DNA of 64,000 nt from Hymenobacter jeongseonensis (GTDB lineage: Bacteria > Bacteroidota > Bacteroidia > Cytophagales > Hymenobacteraceae), in assembly GCF_015694725.1 (NCBI RefSeq), contig NZ_JADQDQ010000005.1, forward strand, positions 326,180 to 390,179, given 5' to 3'. The translations under genes and the position numbers were made by a program. Below are positions 8,614-16,041 of this stretch, in pieces; the stretch's first letter is position 1, and each line of letters starts with the position of its first letter. The notes below the pieces were generated by a model, which saw only the letters and a program-made list of their open reading frames with translations, had not been told where the DNA came from and searched no databases.

Positions 8614-8862
8614 ATGGCCCTGCGCAAAAACCAGTTTCTTTTCCGTGCCCGCTGGCTGCTGGGGCTGCTGGCATTCGTGTTGGGAGCAGCGCTGCCTGGC
8701 TGCGTATCCGTGGCGGCTTACCAGAAAGCCTACCTCAACGACGAGGACATGAAGCTGAGCAGCAAGGTAGTGGAAACCCCAGAAACCAACTTCGAAAGCT
8801 ACCGCGAGGGCGCCGGCGGCGCCAACGGCGGCAAAGTAGGTGGCGGCTGCGGCTGCAATTGA
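8614..8862 (+). CDS. DUF4266 small lipoprotein with Gly-rich CGCN tail
   Basis: 82 aa. Signal peptide with lipobox (GAALPGC, Cys about 30), then VAAYQKAYLNDEDMKL, which I recognise as the DUF4266 core, then a tail that ends GGKVGGGCGCN. It is probably a lipid-anchored periplasmic or outer-membrane peptide. The two tail cysteines could bind metal or be a modification or disulfide site; this is inference. It sits 12 bases after apbE and about 110 bases before the DUF3570 gene. Genes of these three kinds recur together in other bacteria as far as I recall, which implies a shared function that is still undefined. Confidence 0.85.
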   Translation: MALRKNQFLFRARWLLGLLAFVLGAALPGCVSVAAYQKAYLNDEDMKLSSKVVETPETNFESYREGAGGANGGKVGGGCGCN

Positions 8863-8972
8863 GCCGGCCGCGCCAGCCAAAACATAAACTCCAACCCGAA
8901 AGCGCGGAGACTTGGCAAGAGTAGGGCCGACCTCCAGTGGCCTGGCATTATCAATACAGAAAGCAAGGAATC

Positions 8973-10286
8973 GTGAACAAATTTTTATTTCAATTGCTGG
9001 CCGTCCTTGTGCTGGTAATGCCCGCGCTGGCCCAAACCCAGCCGGGCGGCACCCCCTTGCTCCCGAACCGAGTGGACGGCTTCGGCGCGCCGGCAGCGGC
9101 CGCCGTGCCCGTGAACCGGGCCCCGGATGAAACCACCATTGACATCTTGGGCAGCTACTACCAGCAAGACGGCACCCACGGGGCGGTAGAAGGTGGCCGC
9201 GGCACCGAGCAACTGACCGACGTGACGCCCACCATCATCGTTAATATCCCATTGGATACGGTGAGCCGGCTTTCCGTCAACATCGGGGCAGACTTTTACG
9301 CTTCCGCGTCCACCGACCGGATTGATTTTGCCCTTTCCTCGCCTTCCAGCCGCGACGTCCGCATTCACGCCGACTTCGGCTACACCCGCGAGCAGAAAGC
9401 CCGGGGCACCCAGTGGGGCGCGGGCGCGGGCTTCTCGCAAGAATACGACTATTTATCGTTCAACGGGGTGGGCTCTTTTGCCAAGACCTCGGCCGATGGC
9501 AACCGCCAGTTGGGCCTCACCGGCCAGGTTTTCATCGACCAAGCCACCCTGATTCGGCCCATTGAGCTGCGCGATGGCCAGCCCTCGGGCCAGGGTGCCC
9601 GCCAGAGCTACAACGTGTCGGCCTCGTTTTCACAAGTGCTCACCAAGCGCCTGCAAGTGGCCGTTAGCACGGAGCTGGTGCAGCAAAACGGGTTGCTGAG
9701 CACGCCGTTTCACCGGGTATATTTTTTCGATAATCCCGACAAAAACCCCGTTCCTGCGGCCGACAACCACTACGCGCCCTTGGCGCCGTCGGCCCCGCGG
9801 TCCGAAAAGCTGCCCGATTCCCGCTTCAAATATCCGGTGGGGCTGCGGCTGAACTACTACGCGTCGGATTTGGTCCAAATCCGTTCCTACTACCGTTTTT
9901 ACAACGACAATTTTGGCATCCAGGCCCACACGTTTGAGCTGGAGCTGCCGGTGAAGGTGACTCCGTTTTTCGTGTTGTACCCGTTCTACCGCTTTCATCA
10001 GCAAACGGCTTCCAAGTATTTTGCCCCCTACCTGGCTCATTCCATTGCCGAGGCGTATTACACCTCCGACTACGATTTGTCGGACTTTACGGCCCATAAA
10101 ACGGGCCTGGGCCTGCGCTACTCGCCGGTGTACGGCATTGGCCGGTTCCACGTGCCGGGCCACGACCGGGCGGGTCGGCCGCGCGTTATGCGGTTTCGGG
10201 CGGTGGACTTGCGCTACGCACACTACCAACGCAGCACCGACCTCACCGCCGATATCCTCAGTTTCGACCTGGGCTTTGCGCTGTAG
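8973..10286 (+). CDS. DUF3570 outer-membrane protein
   Basis: 437 aa from a GTG at 8973, chosen because it begins a proper signal peptide (VNKFLFQLLAVLVLVMPALAQ) and is preceded by AAGGAA; an upstream in-frame ATG adds unlike residues. The mature protein is built of alternating amphipathic strands rich in Tyr, Phe and Asp (VDLRYAHYQRSTDLTADILSF near the end, shown split here as VDLRYAHYQR and SFDLGFAL) and is a likely beta-barrel. The segment TIDILGSYYQQDGTHGAVEG fits DUF3570. Last gene of the thioredoxin-apbE-DUF4266 cluster. Role unknown; it may be the surface part of an exported redox or maturation system. Confidence 0.85.
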   Translation: MNKFLFQLLAVLVLVMPALAQTQPGGTPLLPNRVDGFGAPAAAAVPVNRAPDETTIDILGSYYQQDGTHGAVEGGRGTEQLTDVTPTIIVNIPLDTVSRLSVNIGADFYASASTDRIDFALSSPSSRDVRIHADFGYTREQKARGTQWGAGAGFSQEYDYLSFNGVGSFAKTSADGNRQLGLTGQVFIDQATLIRPIELRDGQPSGQGARQSYNVSASFSQVLTKRLQVAVSTELVQQNGLLSTPFHRVYFFDNPDKNPVPAADNHYAPLAPSAPRSEKLPDSRFKYPVGLRLNYYASDLVQIRSYYRFYNDNFGIQAHTFELELPVKVTPFFVLYPFYRFHQQTASKYFAPYLAHSIAEAYYTSDYDLSDFTAHKTGLGLRYSPVYGIGRFHVPGHDRAGRPRVMRFRAVDLRYAHYQRSTDLTADILSFDLGFAL

Positions 10287-10309
10287 GCCGGTGGCTGGGA
10301 AAGAGCAGA

Positions 10310-10317
10310 TAAATTTG
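10310..10317 (+). promoter_or_regulatory. Possible -7 box of the EVE gene
   Basis: TAAATTTG matches the Bacteroidota TAnnTTTG element 74 bases before the ATG at 10391. No TTG is seen at the usual -33 distance, so support is partial. Confidence 0.35.
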
Positions 10318-10390
10318 CGGCGTGCCCCCGTCCGTTTGTGCATTCCGCACTGAACCGGCATCCTCACATTACGCCCCCGTTATTTACTCT

Positions 10391-10801
10391 ATGAAGCATT
10401 GGCTTGTTAAATCGGAACCCGAAGCATATTCCTGGACCACGTTTGTGCAAGAAGACGGCACCGCCTGGACTGGGGTGCGCAACTATCAGGCTCGCAACAA
10501 CTTAAATTTGATGCAGCCCGGCGACTTGGTTCTGTTTTACCACAGCGTCAGCGAAAAAGCCGTGGTGGGTATTGCCGAAGTAGCCGCCCTGGCCGCACCC
10601 GATGCCACCGCCGAAACCGGCTCGCCGTGGGTAGCCGTGGCCTTGCGGCCGGTGCAGCCCCTGCCCTTGCCCGTGAGCCTGGCCCAGATCAAGGCCGATG
10701 CCCGTCTCAGCGAATTGGCCCTGCTGCGCCAGTCGCGGCTCTCGGTGCTGCCCGTGCGGCCCGAAGAATTTGATGCGGTGCTGGCGCTGGGCACGAAATA
10801 A
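10391..10801 (+). CDS. EVE domain protein
   Basis: 136 aa, the full length of a stand-alone EVE domain. It starts MKHWLVKSEPEAYSW, the hallmark of the family, followed by WTGVRNYQARNNL and GDLVLFYHS. EVE is a PUA-like fold that binds modified bases in nucleic acid; stand-alone bacterial members have been linked to modified-base recognition in DNA or RNA. An in-frame upstream ATG (10322) would add 23 unlike residues. The gene is monocistronic between the DUF3570 gene and a secreted protein. Confidence 0.93.
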   Translation: MKHWLVKSEPEAYSWTTFVQEDGTAWTGVRNYQARNNLNLMQPGDLVLFYHSVSEKAVVGIAEVAALAAPDATAETGSPWVAVALRPVQPLPLPVSLAQIKADARLSELALLRQSRLSVLPVRPEEFDAVLALGTK

Positions 10802-10905
10802 AGCGCACTTTCGCAGGACAGAAACCCTGGGTTTGCTCGTATCTTTAAAGTAGCCCCGCTTGCGGAGGCGCTTATTTTTAAATTCTTTTTTAACGGCGCA
10901 AGGAC

Positions 10906-12492
10906 ATGAAAATCCGCTACTTCTCCCTGCTGCTCTTATTGTGCGTGCTCACAGGCACGTTCTCGTTGCGCGCCCAAAAGCGCCCCCTGCTGCCCCCGCC
11001 CAACGCCCCGGCCCAAACCGCCCGCACCGAACTGCCACTGACCGCCACGGAGAGCGAAGTCCACGTGCAAGCCCTGCCCGCCGATAGCACGGTGGTGCTG
11101 CTGGTGGGCCGCATCCGTTCGCTCTCCAACGAGTCCTCGTTTTCCTTTCAGCAATACGACCACGCCCTGCACCTGCGCCAGGAAACGCCCCTGGAAGTGC
11201 CCGATGAGTTTGAATTCAACCGCATGTGCGCGGAAGGCAACACGGTGTACGCGCTGTTTTCGTCGCGCAGCAAAACCGGCCGGCTGTGGGTGGCCGCCTA
11301 CAACGGCCAGTTGGGCCAAACGCGTACCCAGCAGTACGAAACCCGCCTGAGCCGCGAAATTGTGGAGCTTAAAGCCCTCGATGGCCGACTGCTGGCCACG
11401 GTGCTGCTCAACGACCAGCAGCACGTCACGGTGCTGCTTCTGGACGTGGCCAACGGCCAGATGCAGTACCTATCTTCCATCTACGAGCCCATGCCCACGC
11501 AGCTTACCTCCGTGGCCGATGCGGCCAGCCGGCGCGCCGAATACGTGCTGACGCAAACCAATGGCCGTAAATCCCGGCTCCTGCTCAAGCAGCTCACCGA
11601 GCAGGGCCAACTTGTCAGCTCCGAGTTTGTGCAGACCGAGAGCGAGCGCAGCCTCATCACCGCTCAGATTACGCCGCCGCAGGATACCACCGCTCGTCTG
11701 CTGATGGGCACCTATTCGCTCCGCGACCCCAACTACGCCCAAGGCTTATTTGCCACCGACCTGCGGGCATCGGCAAATTCGGGCACGAAGCCCCCGTTGC
11801 GATTTTATGATTTCCTGCGTCTCAAGCACTTTTTTGATTACCTAAAACCCTCCCGCCAGGCCCGCTTGCGCGAGCGCACCGAGCGCCGCATGGCCCGTTC
11901 AGTACCGCCGCTGCGGTGGCGCTACCGCGTGCTGCTGCACGAACTCCGGCCCCAGCCCGATGGCGGCTACGTGCTGGTGGCCGAGGTGTATTACCCGCAT
12001 TACCGCTACAACAGCTACGGCAATGTACCGGGCAATTTCAACACCGGCTACAGCCCCTACGGGTCCGGCTATGCCAACTCTCGGGTTTTCGACGGTTACC
12101 AGACTACTCACGCGCTGGTTTGCGGCTTCGACCGCTCCGGCACGCTGCTTTGGGACAATACGTTTGTGGTCAACAACCTGCGCCGCTACAGCCTCGAAGA
12201 AGCCGTGCGGCTGCAAAACCTGCCCGATGGCCGCCTCGTGCTGGCGTACCTCGACGACGATAAAATCCGCTACAAGCTGATAAACCGGGCCGAAACGTCA
12301 CCCAACGACCACGCGGTACCCATTCTCACCGGCACCGGCACCGATGGCGGCAAGGAAAACGCCCGCGACACCTCCCAGTCCGACCTTATGCCGTGGTTTG
12401 GCAGCCGGTTTATTGCCACAGGCTATCAGCGTGTGCGCTCCGAACGTGGCCCCGACCGGGAGGTATTCTTTCTCAACTCGGTGGTTTTTTAG
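10906..12492 (+). CDS. Large secreted protein of unknown function
   Basis: 528 aa with a clear signal peptide (YFSLLLLLCVLTGTFSLRAQ). The mature sequence repeats short strand units of the type DGRLLATVLL, RAEYVLTQT, DGGYVLVAEVYYP, DGRLVLAYLD, which suggests a beta-propeller or other repeated-strand fold. A Tyr/Gly/Asn-rich loop (YNSYGNVPGNFNTGYSPYGS) lies around residues 366-385. I do not recognise a named family. It probably sits in the periplasm or on the outer membrane. Possible -7 box TATCTTTA near 10839. Confidence 0.7.
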   Translation: MKIRYFSLLLLLCVLTGTFSLRAQKRPLLPPPNAPAQTARTELPLTATESEVHVQALPADSTVVLLVGRIRSLSNESSFSFQQYDHALHLRQETPLEVPDEFEFNRMCAEGNTVYALFSSRSKTGRLWVAAYNGQLGQTRTQQYETRLSREIVELKALDGRLLATVLLNDQQHVTVLLLDVANGQMQYLSSIYEPMPTQLTSVADAASRRAEYVLTQTNGRKSRLLLKQLTEQGQLVSSEFVQTESERSLITAQITPPQDTTARLLMGTYSLRDPNYAQGLFATDLRASANSGTKPPLRFYDFLRLKHFFDYLKPSRQARLRERTERRMARSVPPLRWRYRVLLHELRPQPDGGYVLVAEVYYPHYRYNSYGNVPGNFNTGYSPYGSGYANSRVFDGYQTTHALVCGFDRSGTLLWDNTFVVNNLRRYSLEEAVRLQNLPDGRLVLAYLDDDKIRYKLINRAETSPNDHAVPILTGTGTDGGKENARDTSQSDLMPWFGSRFIATGYQRVRSERGPDREVFFLNSVVF

Positions 12493-12615
12493 CGAAGCGC
12501 GGGGGCGGCGCATTCAGGCCAGGGCCAATTTCCCCTTCCCTTGGTGGAGAGTAGGCGCAACCGTGGCCGGGGCCGCGTGCGTACAACGCACTTATCTTCT
12601 CGCCACCTTTGCTTC

Positions 12616-13170
12616 ATGATTCAAAAATTTCGTTTACCCGTTCTCTTTCTGATTTTGCTAATGGTGGGCTGTCGCACGGCCGGCCCCGGCACACCGGCTA
12701 CCACCGTAGCGTCGTTTTTCTCGAAGTACCAGGGCCGCTCCGGCTTCAAAACCATGGATTGGTCGGCGGATTTGCTCGAACGCCTGGCGTTGGTGAAAGC
12801 AGCCAAGCTGCTCGGCGGTTCGGAACTCACCAACGCCATCACGGGCATTCGCGAGGCGCGCGTTATCAGCTTTGCCCCCGTCACGGGCTCGGCCGAGAAC
12901 CTGGCGCAGCAGGGCCTGTTGCAGGAAGCCACCGGCATTCTGCAAGGCAATAAATACGAGCCCCTCTCAACCGGTACCACGCTGGGTAGCGACTACCAGG
13001 TAGCGGTGCGGGCCAACGGCGACCGGGTTTCGGAGTTTGCCGCCACCGGCAAGCTGCCCGATGTGGCCGATTCGTTTGTGCTGGTTGCGGTTGAGGGCAA
13101 TTTCACTCGTTCGCAGGTGCAGGCCCTGAGCAAGTACCTGCCGCAGCTGGTCCAGGCCACGGCCCGCTAA
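12616..13170 (+). CDS. DUF4252-like lipoprotein
   Basis: 184 aa from the ATG at 12616 (MIQKFRLPVLFLILLMVGC). The lipobox Cys is at about residue 19. The mature part (ASFFSKYQGRSGFKTMDWSA, then VLVAVEGNFTRSQVQALSKY near the end) resembles DUF4252, a family of small Bacteroidota lipoproteins of unknown role. A longer frame upstream lacks the signal start. It ends before a bidirectional hairpin shared with the aminopeptidase. Confidence 0.65.
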   Translation: MIQKFRLPVLFLILLMVGCRTAGPGTPATTVASFFSKYQGRSGFKTMDWSADLLERLALVKAAKLLGGSELTNAITGIREARVISFAPVTGSAENLAQQGLLQEATGILQGNKYEPLSTGTTLGSDYQVAVRANGDRVSEFAATGKLPDVADSFVLVAVEGNFTRSQVQALSKYLPQLVQATAR

Positions 13171-13189
13171 TCTTTCAACCAGAACAACA

Positions 13190-13227
13190 CAAAAAAGCCC
13201 TTCAGGCACTGTCTGAAGGGCTTTCTT
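13190..13227. terminator. Bidirectional terminator
   Basis: AAAAAAGCCCTTCAG, loop of 7, CTGAAGGGCTTTCTT between two convergent genes. The stem has an A-run on one side and a T-run on the other, so it serves both strands. Confidence 0.9.
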
Positions 13228-13245
13228 ATGCGCAATTCGCACGCG

Positions 13246-14538
13246 TTATTTCTGGCTCATCAGGGCCTCAATGTCGGCGGCTTGCAAGGGAATATTGGCC
13301 ATCAAATCCTCATTGCCATTGGCAGTGAGCAGAATATCGTTCTCTAACCGAATGCCTAGGCCTTCTTCTGGAATGTAGATGCCGGGCTCGACGGTGTACA
13401 CCATGCCGGCTTCGAAGGTGCGGTATTTGTAGCCCACGTCGTGCACGTCGAGGCCCAAATAATGGCTGGTGCCGTGCATGAAGTACTTTTTGTAAAGCGG
13501 CGAAGCCGGGTCTTGGTTTTTGACATCGGCCGCGTTGAGCAGGTCGAGTTTGATGAGTTCTTGCTCCATGCACTCGCCCACGGCCTGGTGGTAGGCTTCA
13601 ATTTCGCCGCCGGGCACGAGGCGGGTTTTGGCGAAGTCCATCACGGTGAGCACGGAGTCGTAGACCTGGCGCTGGCGTGGGGTGAACTTGCCGTTGACGG
13701 GGATGCTGCGCGAGAGGTCGGCCGCGTAGTTGGCGTATTCGGCACCAAAATCAAGCAGAATTACGTCGCCGTCTTGGCACTGGTTGTCGTTGGTGGTATA
13801 GTGCAGCACACAGGCGTTCTTGCCGCTGGCCACAATGCTGCCGTAGGCCGGGCCGCGGCTGCGGTTACGCATGAACTCGTGCACGATTTCCGCCTCAATC
13901 TCAAACTCCCACACGCCGGGTTTCACAAAGCCCAGCAGGCGCCGAAAACCCTTTTCGGTGATGCGGCAAGCCTCGCGCATGGCCTTGATTTCCTCGGGGC
14001 TTTTGATGGCGCGCTGGCGGTGCAGCAGCGGCGCGGCGCGGCGGTAAGTATGCAGCGGGTATTGGCTTTGGATGGCTTTGATGAAGCGCGCATCGCGCGT
14101 TTCCACCTCTACCACGGCCCGAATATGCTCGTTGGAGTTCAGGTACACGTTTTCGGCCTCGTTCATCAGCGCGGGCAACACCGTCTTGAAGCTATCGAGC
14201 CACATGATGGTGCGGATGCCGGAGTTGGCTTTGGCTTCGTCCTTGGTGAGTTTGTAGCCTTCCCAGATGAGGATGTGCTCGGAGGTTTCCTTCAAGAACA
14301 GGATTTCGCGGTGCTGGGGCAGCCGCGCATCGGGGAAGATGACGAGAATGCTTTCCTCTTGGTCAACGCCGGCGAGGTACAACAGGTCGTTGTTTTGCCG
14401 AAAAGCCAACGTGCCATCGGCGTTGGTCGGCATGATGTCGTTGGATTGAAAAATGGCCAGCGAGGCCGGCGGCAGCTGCTCGCGGAAGCGGCGGCGGTTC
14501 TCAACGTAATGCTCGGAAGCGAGGGGCGTGTAGCGCAT
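13246..14538 (-). CDS. pepP: Xaa-Pro aminopeptidase (M24B, aminopeptidase P family)
   Basis: 430 aa from the ATG at 14538 (MRYTPLASEHYVENRRRF); the open frame upstream is not family-like. Cytoplasmic metallopeptidase that removes an N-terminal residue preceding proline. The N-terminal domain (residues 1-170) has NDLLYLAGVDQEESILV. The pita-bread catalytic domain shows the metal ligands: ILLDFGAEYANYAADLSRS (two Asp), GTSHYLGLDVHDVG (His), VYTVEPGIYIP (Glu) and LGIRLENDILLT (Glu). All ligands are present. Single-gene unit. Confidence 0.93.
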   Translation of the reverse strand: MRYTPLASEHYVENRRRFREQLPPASLAIFQSNDIMPTNADGTLAFRQNNDLLYLAGVDQEESILVIFPDARLPQHREILFLKETSEHILIWEGYKLTKDEAKANSGIRTIMWLDSFKTVLPALMNEAENVYLNSNEHIRAVVEVETRDARFIKAIQSQYPLHTYRRAAPLLHRQRAIKSPEEIKAMREACRITEKGFRRLLGFVKPGVWEFEIEAEIVHEFMRNRSRGPAYGSIVASGKNACVLHYTTNDNQCQDGDVILLDFGAEYANYAADLSRSIPVNGKFTPRQRQVYDSVLTVMDFAKTRLVPGGEIEAYHQAVGECMEQELIKLDLLNAADVKNQDPASPLYKKYFMHGTSHYLGLDVHDVGYKYRTFEAGMVYTVEPGIYIPEEGLGIRLENDILLTANGNEDLMANIPLQAADIEALMSQK

Positions 14539-15024
14539 GCGGTTAGTTGGTTGGGAATGGAGGCGCAAGTTAGGCAGGCGGCTGTTGGGGCCAGAAAAGC
14601 GCAGAATCAGGGGATTGACCTGAGGTGGCGGAATTGTTGTGGCGTAGGCCACAAACCGGCTCCGCATCTCACCAGCAAGGAGTTTGCGCAGCCGCCGTTG
14701 TGCTTTTCACCCAGCCATGCAGAAAAATAGCGGACAGCTTAAGTACACCCTGCCAAAGCACGTCTTCGTCACCTAGATTTTTTCAATAAAATAAATCTGA
14801 CTAGTCTTATATAAAAAACACGTCACTGCATTGGAAAAGACATTGTGGTTCAACTCGATAAATGTAAAAATAATCGATTTTATGAACGCCCATTTATATT
14901 ATACATTTTTATAAATTAATATTAATTATAATTAATATGTTGTATTATATCTTTATGTTATATTACTTTGCCACGCAACCTGTAATAAGGTGCTGAAGTT
15001 ACTGCTCCACTCCAATCTATTAAA
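14539..15024. other. Long intergenic region with an AT-rich core
   Basis: About 490 bases. The stretch 14760-14990 is very AT-rich, with runs such as TATTAATTATAATTAATATG, unlike the surrounding DNA. Boxes resembling the -7 element occur at 14949-14956 (ATCTTTAT region) and 14963-14970 (TTACTTTG), just upstream of the small secreted gene at 15025. No RNA gene or protein is recognisable. Confidence 0.45.
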
Positions 15025-15312
15025 ATGAAAACAACTTTTTACGTCCTGTGCGCATTGGGAGCCCTGTCGGCCGTCACAATGACCCCAGCTGAGGCTGCCA
15101 GCACTCCCAAAACCGTTTTGATTCAAAACACGGCGGCCAGTAATACCAGCGCACCTAAAACGCTTTCCGCCTTGCTGGGTCGGCCCAAAAAGAAGCGCGC
15201 TTCTTCTGCGCCGGCCAGACTTAACAAACAGCTGCACCAGCGCCAAGTCGAGCTTAAAGCCAAAGCCTGGCGCGAATCGCAAAGCAAATGGAAGCGCTGC
15301 CAACGCGGCTAA
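15025..15312 (+). CDS. Small secreted basic protein of unknown function
   Basis: 95 aa. The first 25 residues are a signal peptide (YVLCALGALSAVTMTPAEAA). The mature chain of about 70 residues is very basic, with RPKKKRASSAPARLNKQLHQ and a C-terminal RESQSKWKRCQRG. It could bind nucleic acid or anionic envelope polymer, but nothing identifies it. It has its own long upstream region and a strong terminator, which suggests a regulated single gene. Confidence 0.6.
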   Translation: MKTTFYVLCALGALSAVTMTPAEAASTPKTVLIQNTAASNTSAPKTLSALLGRPKKKRASSAPARLNKQLHQRQVELKAKAWRESQSKWKRCQRG

Positions 15313-15351
15313 CCCTACTTTCAGAGCGACTACGCTTCCCAGTAGCAACAC

Positions 15352-15385
15352 AAAAAGCCCCTTGCCAAACCGGCAAGGGGCTTTT
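15352..15385. terminator. Bidirectional terminator
   Basis: AAAAAGCCCCTTGCC, 4-nt loop, GGCAAGGGGCTTTTT between the small secreted gene and the convergent trxA. Confidence 0.92.
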
Positions 15386-15405
15386 TAGTAAAAAGGGAAA
15401 CGGAA

Positions 15406-15735
15406 TTAAGCCGTTACCTGAGCTTCGAGTTTTTGAGCCAATACGTGCTTGGGCACGGCGCCCACTTGCTTGTCAACGATTTGGCCGTTCTTGAACACCA
15501 GCAGCGTCGGGATGCTGCGGATGCCGAACTTCATCGACGTTTGGGGGTTGGCGTCAACGTCAACTTTGCCCACGATGACTTTGCCTTCGTATTCGCCGGC
15601 AAGTTCCTCTACTACGGGGCCTACCATGCGGCAGGGGCCGCACCATTCGGCCCAAAAATCGACCAATACGGGCTTGTCGCCGCTGATGATTTCGTCAAAG
15701 TTGGCGTCGGTTATTTCAATTGCTTTGTGTCCCAT
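15406..15735 (-). CDS. trxA: Thioredoxin
   Basis: 109 aa, the standard size. The redox site WCGPC is at residues 31-35, preceded by VLVDFWAE, and the cis-proline loop reads [12 protein letters not shown]. It is the cytoplasmic dithiol reductant for ribonucleotide reductase, peroxidases and the inner-membrane DsbD-type carrier (see 30981-33200). Leaderless-looking TACCTTGC near 15790 may be its promoter. Single gene. Confidence 0.97.
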   Translation of the reverse strand: MGHKAIEITDANFDEIISGDKPVLVDFWAEWCGPCRMVGPVVEELAGEYEGKVIVGKVDVDANPQTSMKFGIRSIPTLLVFKNGQIVDKQVGAVPKHVLAQKLEAQVTA

Positions 15736-15928
15736 TACGGTTTGGGTTGGGTTAAGATTATTCTGGCGTGTACGGCCAACGGGGTCGCAAGGTAGCAGAT
15801 TGGATGGTTAAACAGAGTGTACGGGGGAAAGTTCAGAAGGGTGGTCTGGCTGCGGGTAGCCGCCGGCAAATGGTCCTTCTGGCTATCTGAAAGCACTAAA
15901 TAGCAGGATGAGTGAAACCGCTAAACAT

Positions 15929-16027
15929 AATCTGTCAGGCTGAGCGCCGCGAAGCATTTTCTAATGTTAGAACGATTCATTCTGCGGTGAAAAGATGCTT
16001 CGCGGCGCTCAGCCCGACAGACGATTT
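15929..16027. repeat. Palindromic repeat, family GTCATGC (copy A)
   Basis: The arms CTGTCAGGCTGAGCGCCGCG (15932-15951) and CGCGGCGCTCAGCCCGACAG (16001-16020) pair over about 26 bases around a 30-nt loop. Two related copies are at 35359-35454 and 52698-52802. It lies in the 306-base gap between the trxA start and the dnaE end and may also act as the dnaE terminator. The rest of the gap holds nothing else I can name. Confidence 0.75.
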
Positions 16028-16041
16028 AGAGCACGAACGCC

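Noticed and set aside
13441..14730. Plus-strand open frame of 429 codons opposite pepP
   Set aside because: Shadow of the aminopeptidase gene, no motifs of its own.
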